From the NCBI RefSeq assembly GCF_042676985.1, contig NZ_JBHTIK010000005.1, positions 820,699 to 884,698 on the forward strand: DNA of 64,000 nt. Direction: 5' to 3'. The number at the start of each line of letters is the position of its first letter. The first letter of the stretch is position 1. The notes below the pieces were generated by a model that worked only from the letters and a program-made list of their open reading frames with translations, ran no database searches and had not been told where the DNA came from. The translations under genes and the position numbers were made by a program. This stretch comes from Sphingosinicella xenopeptidilytica (GTDB lineage: Bacteria > Pseudomonadota > Alphaproteobacteria > Sphingomonadales > Sphingomonadaceae). Shown in pieces: positions 33,722 to 42,140 of this stretch.

Positions 33722-36532
33722 ATGAAATCCACTACATCCTTGATCGTCCGCTATCTCGCGACGTCCGTTTGTGTAATCGCCTTGGCGAGCGGTCAGTCCG
33801 CATTGGCACAAGATACGGACTCCGGCGCGAATGCGGGCGGCCAAGGAGAAGAGAACAAGAATTTTGACAACGAGATCGTCGTCAGCGCCTCGCGCATCGA
33901 CCGCGACAATTTTGACGCACCGACACCCGTCATAAAATTCGGCGAAGCTGAGCTTGCCCAAGGCTTTCGGGGGAACGTCGCCCTCGCGCTTCAGGATTCA
34001 CCGCAATTCAAGGCGAGCGTCTCGCCGGCCAATACCGGTGGATCGACCTATCCCGCGCTATCTCCGGTCGATCTTCGTGGTCTGAGCAATGGTGGCCAGC
34101 CGCGTACCCTGGTCCTGGTCGATGGTCGCCGCTACATCGGTGCAACCACCTATTTTGGCGGCGGCGATCTATCGCTGATTCCATCGTCGCTCGTGAAGCG
34201 GGTCGATGTCGTGACCGGCGGTGCGTCCGCAGCCTGGGGTTCAGGTGCTGTCGCTGGTGTTGCGAACGTAATTATCGATGAAAAACTGGATGGCTTCCGA
34301 GTGGGTGCCCGTGCCGGCATCTCGTCGCGTGGAGACAATGCCGAGCAGGCAGGCGATATCGCCTTCGGCAGTGACTTCGCCGGCGGACGCGGTCATATCC
34401 TGGTCGGCGGCGAGTATATCCAGAGCGACGGCATCACCCCAAAAACCGCGCGTGCCAATGCAGGCCGCTGGGCGTTGGTGGGCAATCCAAATTACACGCC
34501 CACCAACGGGGAGAAGGCCAATATACTTTCTCCCAATGTCGGTATTGCGAATGTAAGCTGGGCAGGTCTGATCCTGTCCGGTGTCAATGCGGGCAAGAGT
34601 TTTACAGACAACGGGTTGGCATTGCGTGATTTCAACAGCGGTCGTGTTACGGGGTCGAATGCGGTAGGCGGAGAACAGCCTTCGCTCGACGACGTGATCG
34701 CCCTGGCCGCACCCTATAAGCGGTATGCTGCGCTGGGTCGGCTTACATACGAGCTTTCCGATAGTCTGAAGGTAACTGCGGAGTTGCGTCATGCGCGTGT
34801 CTACGGCTCGTTTGACACGCTCGTCGACGTCAACCGTGGCAACATCTCGATCAGTGTTGACAACGCCTTCTTGCCGACGTCGGTCCGCGACCAGATGATC
34901 GGGGCCGGTGAAACGTCGTTCTCGATGGGACGCTTCAATGCTGATTTTGCGCAAACCATCACGAAGTTCGAGCGTGAATCGACAGAGGCGACGCTGGCCC
35001 TCGACGGAAAAATTGGCGACAATTGGCGTTGGTCGGCTTCCTATGTTCACGGCAAGCTGAACGAAAACACGGATATGTCGCAGCAGCGTATCATTCCGAA
35101 CTTCAACCGCGCGGTCGATGCGGTAATCGACCCTGGCACGGGTTCACCGGCATGCCGGGTCAATGTCGATCTCGATCCGGGCAACAACGATTCCGCCTGT
35201 GTGCCGATCAACATCTTCGGCCTTGGTAATGTCTCGCAGCAGGCGCGCGACTATGTGCTCGGCACCGGCTATTTCCATGCTGAGCGCACGCTCGACGCCT
35301 TTGGCCTGAACCTGCGTGGCGAGCCGGTATCTCTTTGGGCCGGGCCCGTTTCAGTCGCGGTTGGTGCCGAAGTTCGACGTGATTCCCTCCTGGCGAATGT
35401 CAGCGCCAACGACCGTGCTCGTGTTCTCGGCATCGTCAACCAGGCGCAATTTCCCAAGGAGCATATGTGGACGAAGGAGGGATTTGCTGAAGTCATTATC
35501 CCTTTGCTTAGAGATGTTCCGCTCGCGCAGCTGATGGAGTTCCAGGGCGCCGCGCGAATTACCGACGATCTCAGCGGATCGGTCTGGTCATGGAAGCTGG
35601 GTCTGACCAACAAGGTATCAGATGATATACGCCTGCGCTTCGCACATTCGCGCGACATTCGTTCGCCGTCGATAGCCGAGTTGTTCGCGCCGATCGCGCC
35701 CGTCGGCCTTGCCACACTTATTGATACGGCAAACAGCGATCCGTCAAAACGAAATGACCCCGTCTTTGTTCAGACCTTTTCCGGACGCGCGGGGCCACTG
35801 CTACCTGAAACGTCGGATACGACCAGCTTTGGCACAACGCTCACGCCGTCGTTCATTCCAGGCCTGAGCATTTCCGCAGACTATTACACGATTACCATCG
35901 ATGGAGCGATCGGCACGGTAACGGCCCAGAACCAGATCAACGGATGCGCGCAAGGCATTGCGGCATTCTGTGCCGGCCTGACGCGGAACTCTGACGGCGT
36001 ATTGACCCAGGTTGTCGGTTCACTCGTCAACCTCTCGCAATTCAAGACCAGCGGTATCGACGGTGCAGTCGAATATAAGCTGCCTGTACCGGAGTCGTTC
36101 GGCACCATGCAACTGCAAAGTACGGTCAATTGGGTGCGCAAGTTCCAGACAACCGATCCGCTGAGCGGGACCACTGTCAGCTACCTTGGCATGACGGGCT
36201 CACAATTCTCTCTGGCGGTTCCGCGAGTGCGCTGGAATACCACACTCTACTACGCTAAGGGTGACTTCCAGGCCAATCTGCGTACGCGGTTCATTTCCAA
36301 ATCGAAATATGACCGCAACAACAATACTATCCAGAATAATAGCCGTCCCGCCTTCATGTATCTTGACTTAGGCGTGAACTGGGACGTCCAGCGGGACGAT
36401 AACCAGACGCTGTCACTCTATTTCAATGTTAACAACCTGCTGGACAAGGCGCCTCCGCCGGAATCGCGCAATACCAGCTTCTACGATGTTGTCGGTCGCT
36501 TCTTCGTAGCCGGTGCGCGGGTGAAGTTCTGA
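33722..36532 (+). CDS. TonB-dependent receptor of the peptide locus
   Basis: A 936-residue receptor of a longer type. Signal peptide to SALA|QD, a TonB box NEIVVSASRIDRDN, and a plug with PVDLRGLSNGGQPRTLVLVDG and TGGASAAWGSGAVAGVANVII. The barrel ends in FFVAGARVKF with the typical C-terminal Phe. The GASAAWGSGAVAGVAN type of plug is common in sphingomonad and Xanthomonas receptors for sugars, peptides and other carbon sources, not siderophores. AAAAAAGGGG precedes ATG 33722. Divergent from the ThDP gene. It lacks an STN domain, so it imports but does not signal. Confidence 0.92.
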   Translation: MKSTTSLIVRYLATSVCVIALASGQSALAQDTDSGANAGGQGEENKNFDNEIVVSASRIDRDNFDAPTPVIKFGEAELAQGFRGNVALALQDSPQFKASVSPANTGGSTYPALSPVDLRGLSNGGQPRTLVLVDGRRYIGATTYFGGGDLSLIPSSLVKRVDVVTGGASAAWGSGAVAGVANVIIDEKLDGFRVGARAGISSRGDNAEQAGDIAFGSDFAGGRGHILVGGEYIQSDGITPKTARANAGRWALVGNPNYTPTNGEKANILSPNVGIANVSWAGLILSGVNAGKSFTDNGLALRDFNSGRVTGSNAVGGEQPSLDDVIALAAPYKRYAALGRLTYELSDSLKVTAELRHARVYGSFDTLVDVNRGNISISVDNAFLPTSVRDQMIGAGETSFSMGRFNADFAQTITKFERESTEATLALDGKIGDNWRWSASYVHGKLNENTDMSQQRIIPNFNRAVDAVIDPGTGSPACRVNVDLDPGNNDSACVPINIFGLGNVSQQARDYVLGTGYFHAERTLDAFGLNLRGEPVSLWAGPVSVAVGAEVRRDSLLANVSANDRARVLGIVNQAQFPKEHMWTKEGFAEVIIPLLRDVPLAQLMEFQGAARITDDLSGSVWSWKLGLTNKVSDDIRLRFAHSRDIRSPSIAELFAPIAPVGLATLIDTANSDPSKRNDPVFVQTFSGRAGPLLPETSDTTSFGTTLTPSFIPGLSISADYYTITIDGAIGTVTAQNQINGCAQGIAAFCAGLTRNSDGVLTQVVGSLVNLSQFKTSGIDGAVEYKLPVPESFGTMQLQSTVNWVRKFQTTDPLSGTTVSYLGMTGSQFSLAVPRVRWNTTLYYAKGDFQANLRTRFISKSKYDRNNNTIQNNSRPAFMYLDLGVNWDVQRDDNQTLSLYFNVNNLLDKAPPPESRNTSFYDVVGRFFVAGARVKF

Positions 36533-36573
36533 TAACAGGGACGGCTATCCCCCTGAGTGTGAATAAATGGCGG

Positions 36574-36619
36574 AGGCGGCGATATCTTCGGGACATAATC
36601 TCGCGGAACGCCGCCTTTT
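36574..36619 (+). terminator. Rho-independent terminator after TonB receptor
   Basis: AGGCGGCG and CGCCGCCT form an 8-bp stem with a 30-base loop, followed by TTT. It starts 41 bp after the receptor stop. The long loop lowers confidence. Confidence 0.5.
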
Positions 36620-36720
36620 CCATTGAGAATTCTTGACGGACCCCCGCAATTTTCAATGAGCCCGGACTATCGAACTCCGGTACTGGGCATCCAGACGGAT
36701 GAGGACATCGATTTAATCGC

Positions 36721-37064
36721 AATCTGTGCGTTCGAACCCTGCATGGCTACGGCATCGACGTTTCGCCCAATCTGATTTCGACGATCGCCGATGCTGTCCT
36801 GGAAGTCTTCGCCATCCCGTTCTTCGCCGTCCCCGAGGGCGTGCGACTGACCTTCTACACTACGCACGCAATCGAAGCGCTGAACTCGAAGCTGCGCCGT
36901 GCGGTTCGGCCGCGTGGCCACTTCCCAGGTGACGATACCGCGATCAGGCGGCTATACCTCGTGCGCACAACGCAGCTCAGGAATGGAAACGGCCACCGCG
37001 CCAGTGGTCCGAGGCAAAGACCCAGTTCGCCGCGATCTTCGGCGAACGGTTCGTCATCTGATGA
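36721..37064 (+). pseudogene. IS256-family transposase remnant
   Basis: Fragments of a Mutator/IS256 transposase are recognisable: HGYGIDVSPNLISTIADAVL, a deletion, YTTHAIEALNSKLRRAVRPR with GHFPGDDTAIRRLYLV, and after a +1 shift AAQEWKRPPRQWSEAKTQFA running to FGERFVI and the stop at about 37064. The catalytic Asp regions are missing. The element is dead. Confidence 0.8.
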
Positions 37065-37210
37065 CGATAAAACGGTCTCGCGCACAAGATTACTGATATT
37101 CCCTGGAATTGCGCGGCATCCAGCCAGCCACCACACTCTGCCGCGTTCGTCTGACAGAGCCTTAGTAATCTTTATTTATCGTAGCACGTCCCCGATCAAG
37201 GACAATCAGT

Positions 37211-37411
37211 AAATTTGTCGCGGACAACCAGGCGATCGCGCCGCCCGACAGCTGGCCGCTCGTGCCGAAATCCGCCGAAGCGGTAGCGATTCGCCGCGAG
37301 CGGCTGGCGATGCTGCAAAACAGTGCTGCACCCGACGATCGGGCGCTGAAAAACCGGGAAATTCACAATTCGCTTGCACTCCCCCAATATCCGGACTGGA
37401 AAATTGGCTGA
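37211..37411 (+). pseudogene. Orphan coding-like fragment, unidentified
   Basis: A frame of 66 codons ends at TGA 37409-37411 (PPDSWPLVPKSAEAVAIRRE ... YPDWKIG). Its codon use looks genuine but it has no start. It may be the 3' end of a lost gene stranded by the IS256 insertion. I do not recognise it. Confidence 0.35.
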
Positions 37412-37420
37412 AACAGCGCC

Positions 37421-37828
37421 TCAGCCGGTCGCGGTGGGCTTGAACGGCAAGATCGGTGTGGGCTGGTAACGGGTCAGGCGCCATCGGCCATCTTCCTTCG
37501 CCCAGACCGTCATCAATCGGGCGTGCAGCGAGATTGGCGCTTCCTTGCCGACCAGCGTGGCTTCCACGCGTTCCTCGCTGGTGACGACAGCCGCCTCACC
37601 ATAGATGGCGATCTCCTGATCGCTCACCTCGATCTTCTGAAGCCGCATGCGGTCTCCCGCCGAGACGAAGCCGGCCTTGTTGTCCTGCGTGCCCCCAAGA
37701 TGAAAAAAGATGAGGCTGTCCGACACGAGCCGGTCGAGCACCGCTCGGTCGGCGGTCAGAAGTGCCTCCCGCAGCTGCCGTGCATGTCGGGCGATCATAT
37801 CAGCGCTTCCTGTCACTGCTGTCTCCAT
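37421..37828 (-). CDS. NTF2-like (SnoaL/DUF4440) protein
   Basis: A 135-residue protein of the cone-shaped NTF2-like fold. Typical features are the helical start ARHARQLREALLTADRAVLDRL, FFHLGGTQDNKAGFVSA and the final strands RLMTVWAKEDGRWRLTRYQPTP. Members are ketosteroid-isomerase-like or act as small-molecule binding domains; no clear catalytic residue can be assigned. ATG 37828 is chosen where homology begins. It is isolated between dead IS fragments (37064 and 38112), so it may have been carried in with one of them. It differs from the two NTF2-like genes at 43954 and 52509. Confidence 0.8.
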   Translation of the reverse strand: METAVTGSADMIARHARQLREALLTADRAVLDRLVSDSLIFFHLGGTQDNKAGFVSAGDRMRLQKIEVSDQEIAIYGEAAVVTSEERVEATLVGKEAPISLHARLMTVWAKEDGRWRLTRYQPTPILPFKPTATG

Positions 37829-38315
37829 CTCGATTTCAGGTTCAGCTCGAAAGCAATGTTGCAAGGTGAGGATCGAGCGCGGGGTCGCCGCTCGCCCGGG
37901 CGTTTGTGGATACGCGAAAAAACAAGCCGTGATTGTCAAACAATGCAACTGGAGGTTTGGACGATTTTTCCTGTGCCGATGATAAGTGTCGCAAACGCGG
38001 TGGCAAGACGTTCTTGCGATGGCGCTCGAGCGCCTGGATGCCGAACGCGGTGGAGATATGGCCTTGCCGCCGTCCGGCCCGTGCCTGAAGCCCGACGACA
38101 GGATAAGAAGCGTTAATCGCGAGGAGACCGCGATTTGTCGATACCCAATTCGGTGCGACCCGCTCGCGGGGTAACCCGCTGGTCGATGCAATCCGTACCG
38201 CTTCCCGCTTGAACTCTTCTGTGTGCCTGATTATTTCACCGGTCTCCTGTTGCGCGCTTTAAGCGCGAAAAGCCGGTTCAAGTCCACAATGTCGGGCAGG
38301 ATTGACCGGGCAGCT
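37829..38315. other. 487-bp intergenic region with IS3 orfA remnant
   Basis: Apart from the orfA fragment at 38112-38237, no gene or signal is recognised. Confidence 0.45.
38112..38237 (-). pseudogene. IS3-family orfA remnant, frameshifted
   Basis: The minus strand reads IIRHTEEFKREAVRIASTSG then LPRERVA, the start of the typical TEEFKREAVRIALTSGLPRxxVAxDLG helix-turn-helix. A one-base shift after VA is needed to continue as LGIDKSRSP, so the frame is broken. No orfB follows. Confidence 0.75.
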
Positions 38316-39443
38316 TCAAGCCAGGATGTTGCGGTTGACATCTTCGATGCGTGTACAGCCGGTGAGGCTCATCGCAAGCCGCATCTCACGCTCGATGAGA
38401 TCAAGAAGAGTTTCAACGCCGCTTTGGCCGCGAGCCGCCAATGCGTACACCCAGGCGCGGCCGAGCAGAACTCCGTGGGCACCGAGCGCGAGCATACGAA
38501 GGACATCGAGCCCCGTTCGAACGCCGGAGTCCGCCAGTACCGTAAGATCGCTTCCGACAGCTTCCACGATAGCAGGAAGCGCTGCCGTTGTCGAAAGCGC
38601 GCCATCGAGTTGTCGGCCGCCATGATTTGAAACGACGATACCATCTGCGCCCAGATCGCGAGCTGCTCTTGCATCGTCCGGTTCGAGAATCCCCTTGATG
38701 ACGAGAGACCCTTTCCATGTGGATCTGATCCACTCAAGATCCCGCCACTGAATGGATGGGTCGAAGTTTTTGGCGAGCCAGCCCATAAAGTCGGTCAAGC
38801 CACTGTTAGTACCCAGAATAGGCGCTATATTGCCCAGGCGATGTGGTCTGCCACAAACTCCCACGTCCCATGCCCAGGCTGGCTTTTTGATGGCCTGAAG
38901 CAGCCGTCGGGAGGAAGCGAGGGGGCCGGACATACCTGAATGCGCGTCTCGATAGCGAGCGCCGGGCACCGGCATGTCCACCGTGAAGACAAGGGTTTCG
39001 CAACCTTCTTCGGCTGCCACCGCGAGAAGGTCGCGCATAAATGCGCGATCGCGGATCACATAGAGCTGGAACCATATTGAACCTGAGCTACGTACGACTT
39101 CCGCGATGTCGCAGACGGAAACGGTCGAGAGGCAAAAGGGGATTTTTCGTGATTGCGCAGCGCGAGCGGCCTGAACCTCCCCGCGTCGAGCATACATGCC
39201 TGTCAGGCCGACAGGTGCCAGACCCACGGGGAGGCCATATTTCTTGCCGAACCAGCGCGTTTCAAGACTGATGTCCGATACATTACGGAGAACGCGCTGG
39301 CGAAGGTGAATTCGCGACAGATCTTCGACATTGCGGCGGAGTGTATCCTCTCCATAGGAGCCGCCATCGATATAGTCGAAAAGAAAGCGTGGCAATCGCC
39401 GCTGAGCGGCGGATCGAAAATCTGCTCCCGAACTTATAATCAT
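38316..39443 (-). CDS. lldD: L-lactate dehydrogenase (FMN, respiratory)
   Basis: A 375-residue FMN-dependent alpha-hydroxy acid dehydrogenase, closely similar along its length to E. coli LldD. Landmarks are LFDYIDGGSYGEDTLRRNVE near the start, LAPVGLTGMYARRGE, FQLYVIRDR, VDMPVPGARYRD, VIKGILEPDDA, and the FMN/catalytic VSNHGGRQLDGA and LADSGVRTGLDV. It oxidises L-lactate to pyruvate at the membrane with electrons going to quinone. Residues GMYARRGE and GGRQLDG support lactate rather than glycolate or mandelate specificity. It is first of the left-running series that includes D-lactate dehydrogenase (42141). Confidence 0.92.
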   Translation of the reverse strand: MIISSGADFRSAAQRRLPRFLFDYIDGGSYGEDTLRRNVEDLSRIHLRQRVLRNVSDISLETRWFGKKYGLPVGLAPVGLTGMYARRGEVQAARAAQSRKIPFCLSTVSVCDIAEVVRSSGSIWFQLYVIRDRAFMRDLLAVAAEEGCETLVFTVDMPVPGARYRDAHSGMSGPLASSRRLLQAIKKPAWAWDVGVCGRPHRLGNIAPILGTNSGLTDFMGWLAKNFDPSIQWRDLEWIRSTWKGSLVIKGILEPDDARAARDLGADGIVVSNHGGRQLDGALSTTAALPAIVEAVGSDLTVLADSGVRTGLDVLRMLALGAHGVLLGRAWVYALAARGQSGVETLLDLIEREMRLAMSLTGCTRIEDVNRNILA

Positions 39444-39531
39444 GAGTTTTCCGGCGCTATTGGTTGGAGATGGGCGGTCTTCACCAGCTAGGGTCCGTAC
39501 GTCAGTTCGGCTTTACAGGCTTCCAGCGCCG

Positions 39532-40740
39532 CTATGCCAGCGACAGAGAAGGATCTGAGGCACCGACCTCTTCCGGGCCGCCGACGCGGCCGAAAGGTCG
39601 GCGAAGCCCCGCTTGCTCCAGAAGAGGCAGCACCTGGCTGTTGAAGCGTTCGATCCCGTCGAGATAATCTACCCAGGTAAAAAGCACGCCGTCCAAGCCT
39701 GCATGGGATAGCATCTCCAGCCTCGCGGCGATATGGCTCGGGGTTCCCACGAGTGGAAATCCGCCGGCGCCGGCCGCGAACCGATCGCGAACCTGTTCAA
39801 GGAATTCCCGCGAGAGGCCATTTGATTCCTGAGCGGTCTTCTCGATCAAGGCATCGACGCTGGCGCGATTCTGATGAATGACGGAATAATATTTCAGATA
39901 GTCCTCAGCCTCGCGCTGGGTATCGCGCTGGACCACAAACGTATGGGCCCATACCTGTACATCGCGTCCGAACATTTCCCGAGCGAGGCGCTTATAGGAT
40001 GTGATACCCTCACGGACATCCTCGGGCTCTTCCGAGGGCAGGCCGATGAAACACACATCGGCGTGTTCGCACGCGAACCGCTTGCCGCGCTCGGAAGTTC
40101 CGGCGTTCATAATGAGGGGACCGCCCCCCTGGACGGGCTTGGGAAGAGAGACCCCGCCGACGATGTCGAAGAACTCGCCATGATGGTCGAACTCTTCAGA
40201 CGAACGCCAAAGCATTCTGACGAGCTTCAACCACTCGGCAAGATGCTCGTACCGCTGGGCATGCTCTCGAAGCGGAGCCCCGAACATTTCGAGCTCCGGT
40301 CGATTCCATCCGCCAACGACGTTCAATGTCAGGCGGCCGTCCGAAATATGATCGATCGTAGCCGTCTGTTTGGCCGCCAGGACGGGATGCATGGACGCTG
40401 CGTGTGAAGTTACGAATATCCCGATCTGTTTTGTAGCCTGCGCGATGCCGGCAGCCCATGTGAAGGGATCAAGGGCATAGGCGGAAACATGATCGGGTTT
40501 GTCCTTGAGATAGCCCTTCCATCTCGCAAACGGCACAATCGCCTCGTAGCCAGCATCATCGACCGCGCATGCCGCGCGCAGCGAGAGGGACCAATCTTGC
40601 TGGTTGGCTTCCGGAACCCGTGTGTGCTGGGCGGTTCCCCGGCCGTTCGTGCAAAAGATACCCAGCTTCAGCTTGTTAGGGCTGCCAATGATCGGGTTGT
40701 TCGTCATATATTTCGCCCAATCGGTGAACGTTTCTTGCAT
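39532..40740 (-). CDS. Luciferase-like (LLM) flavin-dependent monooxygenase
   Basis: A 402-residue LLM-class monooxygenase using FMNH2 from a separate reductase. Visible parts are KLGIFCTNGRG, AACAVDDAGYEAIVPFARWK, FVTSHAASMHPVLAAKQTATIDHIS and RLTLNVVGGWNRPELEMFG, then MNAGTSERGKRFACEHAD and LVGTPSHIAARLEML. The pattern resembles RutA-type and alkane-sulfonate-type enzymes. No flavin reductase gene is seen nearby. ATG 40740 is used; 40707 (before NNPIIGSPNKLKLGIF) is equally possible. It lies between two lactate dehydrogenases. The oxygenated substrate is unknown. Confidence 0.87.
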   Translation of the reverse strand: MQETFTDWAKYMTNNPIIGSPNKLKLGIFCTNGRGTAQHTRVPEANQQDWSLSLRAACAVDDAGYEAIVPFARWKGYLKDKPDHVSAYALDPFTWAAGIAQATKQIGIFVTSHAASMHPVLAAKQTATIDHISDGRLTLNVVGGWNRPELEMFGAPLREHAQRYEHLAEWLKLVRMLWRSSEEFDHHGEFFDIVGGVSLPKPVQGGGPLIMNAGTSERGKRFACEHADVCFIGLPSEEPEDVREGITSYKRLAREMFGRDVQVWAHTFVVQRDTQREAEDYLKYYSVIHQNRASVDALIEKTAQESNGLSREFLEQVRDRFAAGAGGFPLVGTPSHIAARLEMLSHAGLDGVLFTWVDYLDGIERFNSQVLPLLEQAGLRRPFGRVGGPEEVGASDPSLSLA

Positions 40741-40851
40741 GCTGGCCCGTAATCTCGCGCATAGCTCGGCATGGCTTTCCAGTCGCCTGGCGCCGAGGCG
40801 ATCAAGGCGTTTCACGCCAGGGCATCGCCGTGGCGGCCAAACGTATAGCTA

Positions 40852-41775
40852 TCATGCGGGCGTTCTGGCTTGCGCGGCAACTTCGGCAAACGTCGCCTCA
40901 TCAACGATCCAGGCATCACCCTCCGGCTTCAGATAAATGCCGGTCGGACCCGAGAAGTGGGAGCCCAGCAGTAGCGAGTTGCGATCCGCGACACGTTCCA
41001 GAACAGTTCGCCGGGTGGATCTCGCCATGTCCTGGTTCCAACAGAAATTGTCACCAATGTGCGGGATCGCCACCTGGACAGGGTGATGAATAAGATCGCC
41101 GGTGATGATGGCCTCCTGGCCTTCGGACGAAATCACGATGGCGCAGTGTCCTGGCGTATGGCCGGGCGTCGGTTCAAGACGGACTTCATCCACAATGACG
41201 TGATCGGCGTCGACGAAGACCGCTAAGCCCGCATCGATGATCGGCCTGATCGAATCGCCCATAACGGCAATGGAATCGCGGTGATCATCCGAGCGAATAT
41301 GCTCATACTCCGCTTTTGCGAATATATACCGGGCATTGGGAAATGTCGGCACCCAGGCGCCATCGACAAGCATCGTGTTCCAGCCGCAGTGATCGAGATG
41401 AAGGTGGGTGCAAAGCACATAATCGATGCTCTCGCGCCGCAAGCCCGCAGCTTCGAGACGCTCCAGAAAAGGACCATTGAGCTTGTGGAATTCGGGAATA
41501 TCCCGCTCCTTGTCGTTCCCGATGCAGGGATCAACCAGGATACGCTTGCCGCTGGCCTCTATGATGAAGGCCTGGAAGTGCAGCGTGATGTTGCCTTCCT
41601 CGTCCGAAAAATGGGGGCAGAGCCAGTCGTTCCGCTTGACGATCTCGTCCTTCGTGGTCTGGATGAAATCTGCCGGATCTCCATTGAGCGGAGGCAGCTC
41701 CAGAACCCGCGTGATGCGTGCTGCACCGACGGTCCAGCGCCTGAAGGTTTCACTGTTTGTCACATTGGCTGCCAT
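40852..41775 (-). CDS. Metallo-beta-lactamase-fold hydrolase
   Basis: A 307-residue MBL protein with the zinc motif THLHLDHCGW, then PTPGHTPGHCAIVI and TGDLIHHPVQ, and a terminal HFSGPTGIYLKPEGD. GAGGAGCACCGCC before the ATG supports 41775. Unlike the MBL at 15577 it has a long N-terminal part (RITRVLELPPLNGDP) and more closely resembles hydrolases beside aromatic or steroid degradation genes. It may hydrolyse an ester or lactone made by the luciferase-like monooxygenase encoded 111 bp downstream (a Baeyer-Villiger type sequence), which is inference from order only. Confidence 0.85.
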   Translation of the reverse strand: MAANVTNSETFRRWTVGAARITRVLELPPLNGDPADFIQTTKDEIVKRNDWLCPHFSDEEGNITLHFQAFIIEASGKRILVDPCIGNDKERDIPEFHKLNGPFLERLEAAGLRRESIDYVLCTHLHLDHCGWNTMLVDGAWVPTFPNARYIFAKAEYEHIRSDDHRDSIAVMGDSIRPIIDAGLAVFVDADHVIVDEVRLEPTPGHTPGHCAIVISSEGQEAIITGDLIHHPVQVAIPHIGDNFCWNQDMARSTRRTVLERVADRNSLLLGSHFSGPTGIYLKPEGDAWIVDEATFAEVAAQARTPA

Positions 41776-42140
41776 GGCGGTGCTCCTCAGACTTGTCAGG
41801 TTGCAAGGCTGATGGATCCGCAGCAGCGGCATCGATGTGCCGGCCCGAACCCAATGCGGGCTAGCGTCGGCATCCATGTCCTCTCCAGGCTCAACCTTTT
41901 TTACCCAAGACGAGCGCCCGATCGCCCCATTTTACCTTCGCCCTTTGCGGCGATCAGTCCAACCGGACATCGAGCACTTCGCAGATGAATGCCGTGTCAA
42001 ATAGTCCCTGGGCGGCCTGGAGGCTACAATGATGCGATTATACCAGCCATAGCCGAACTGCTATGACAGGCCCTTGCTGGTATCGCGGGCGCCCTGTCGG
42101 CCAGATTGCTCCGTGCGATGATCGATTGAGGCATTTCCCG
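41776..42140. other. 365-bp intergenic region between MBL and dld genes
   Basis: No gene seen. It presumably contains the promoter for the MBL-LLM-lldD series, all transcribed leftward. Confidence 0.4.

Noticed and set aside
34241..35050. 269-codon minus-strand frame inside the TonB receptor
   Set aside because: Shadow of the receptor in a GC-rich gene; no ribosome site or motif.
20249..36532. A complete microcystin mlr cluster
   Set aside because: No mlrA (CAAX-protease-like) gene is seen, and gene order differs; only mlrC is a confident family match.
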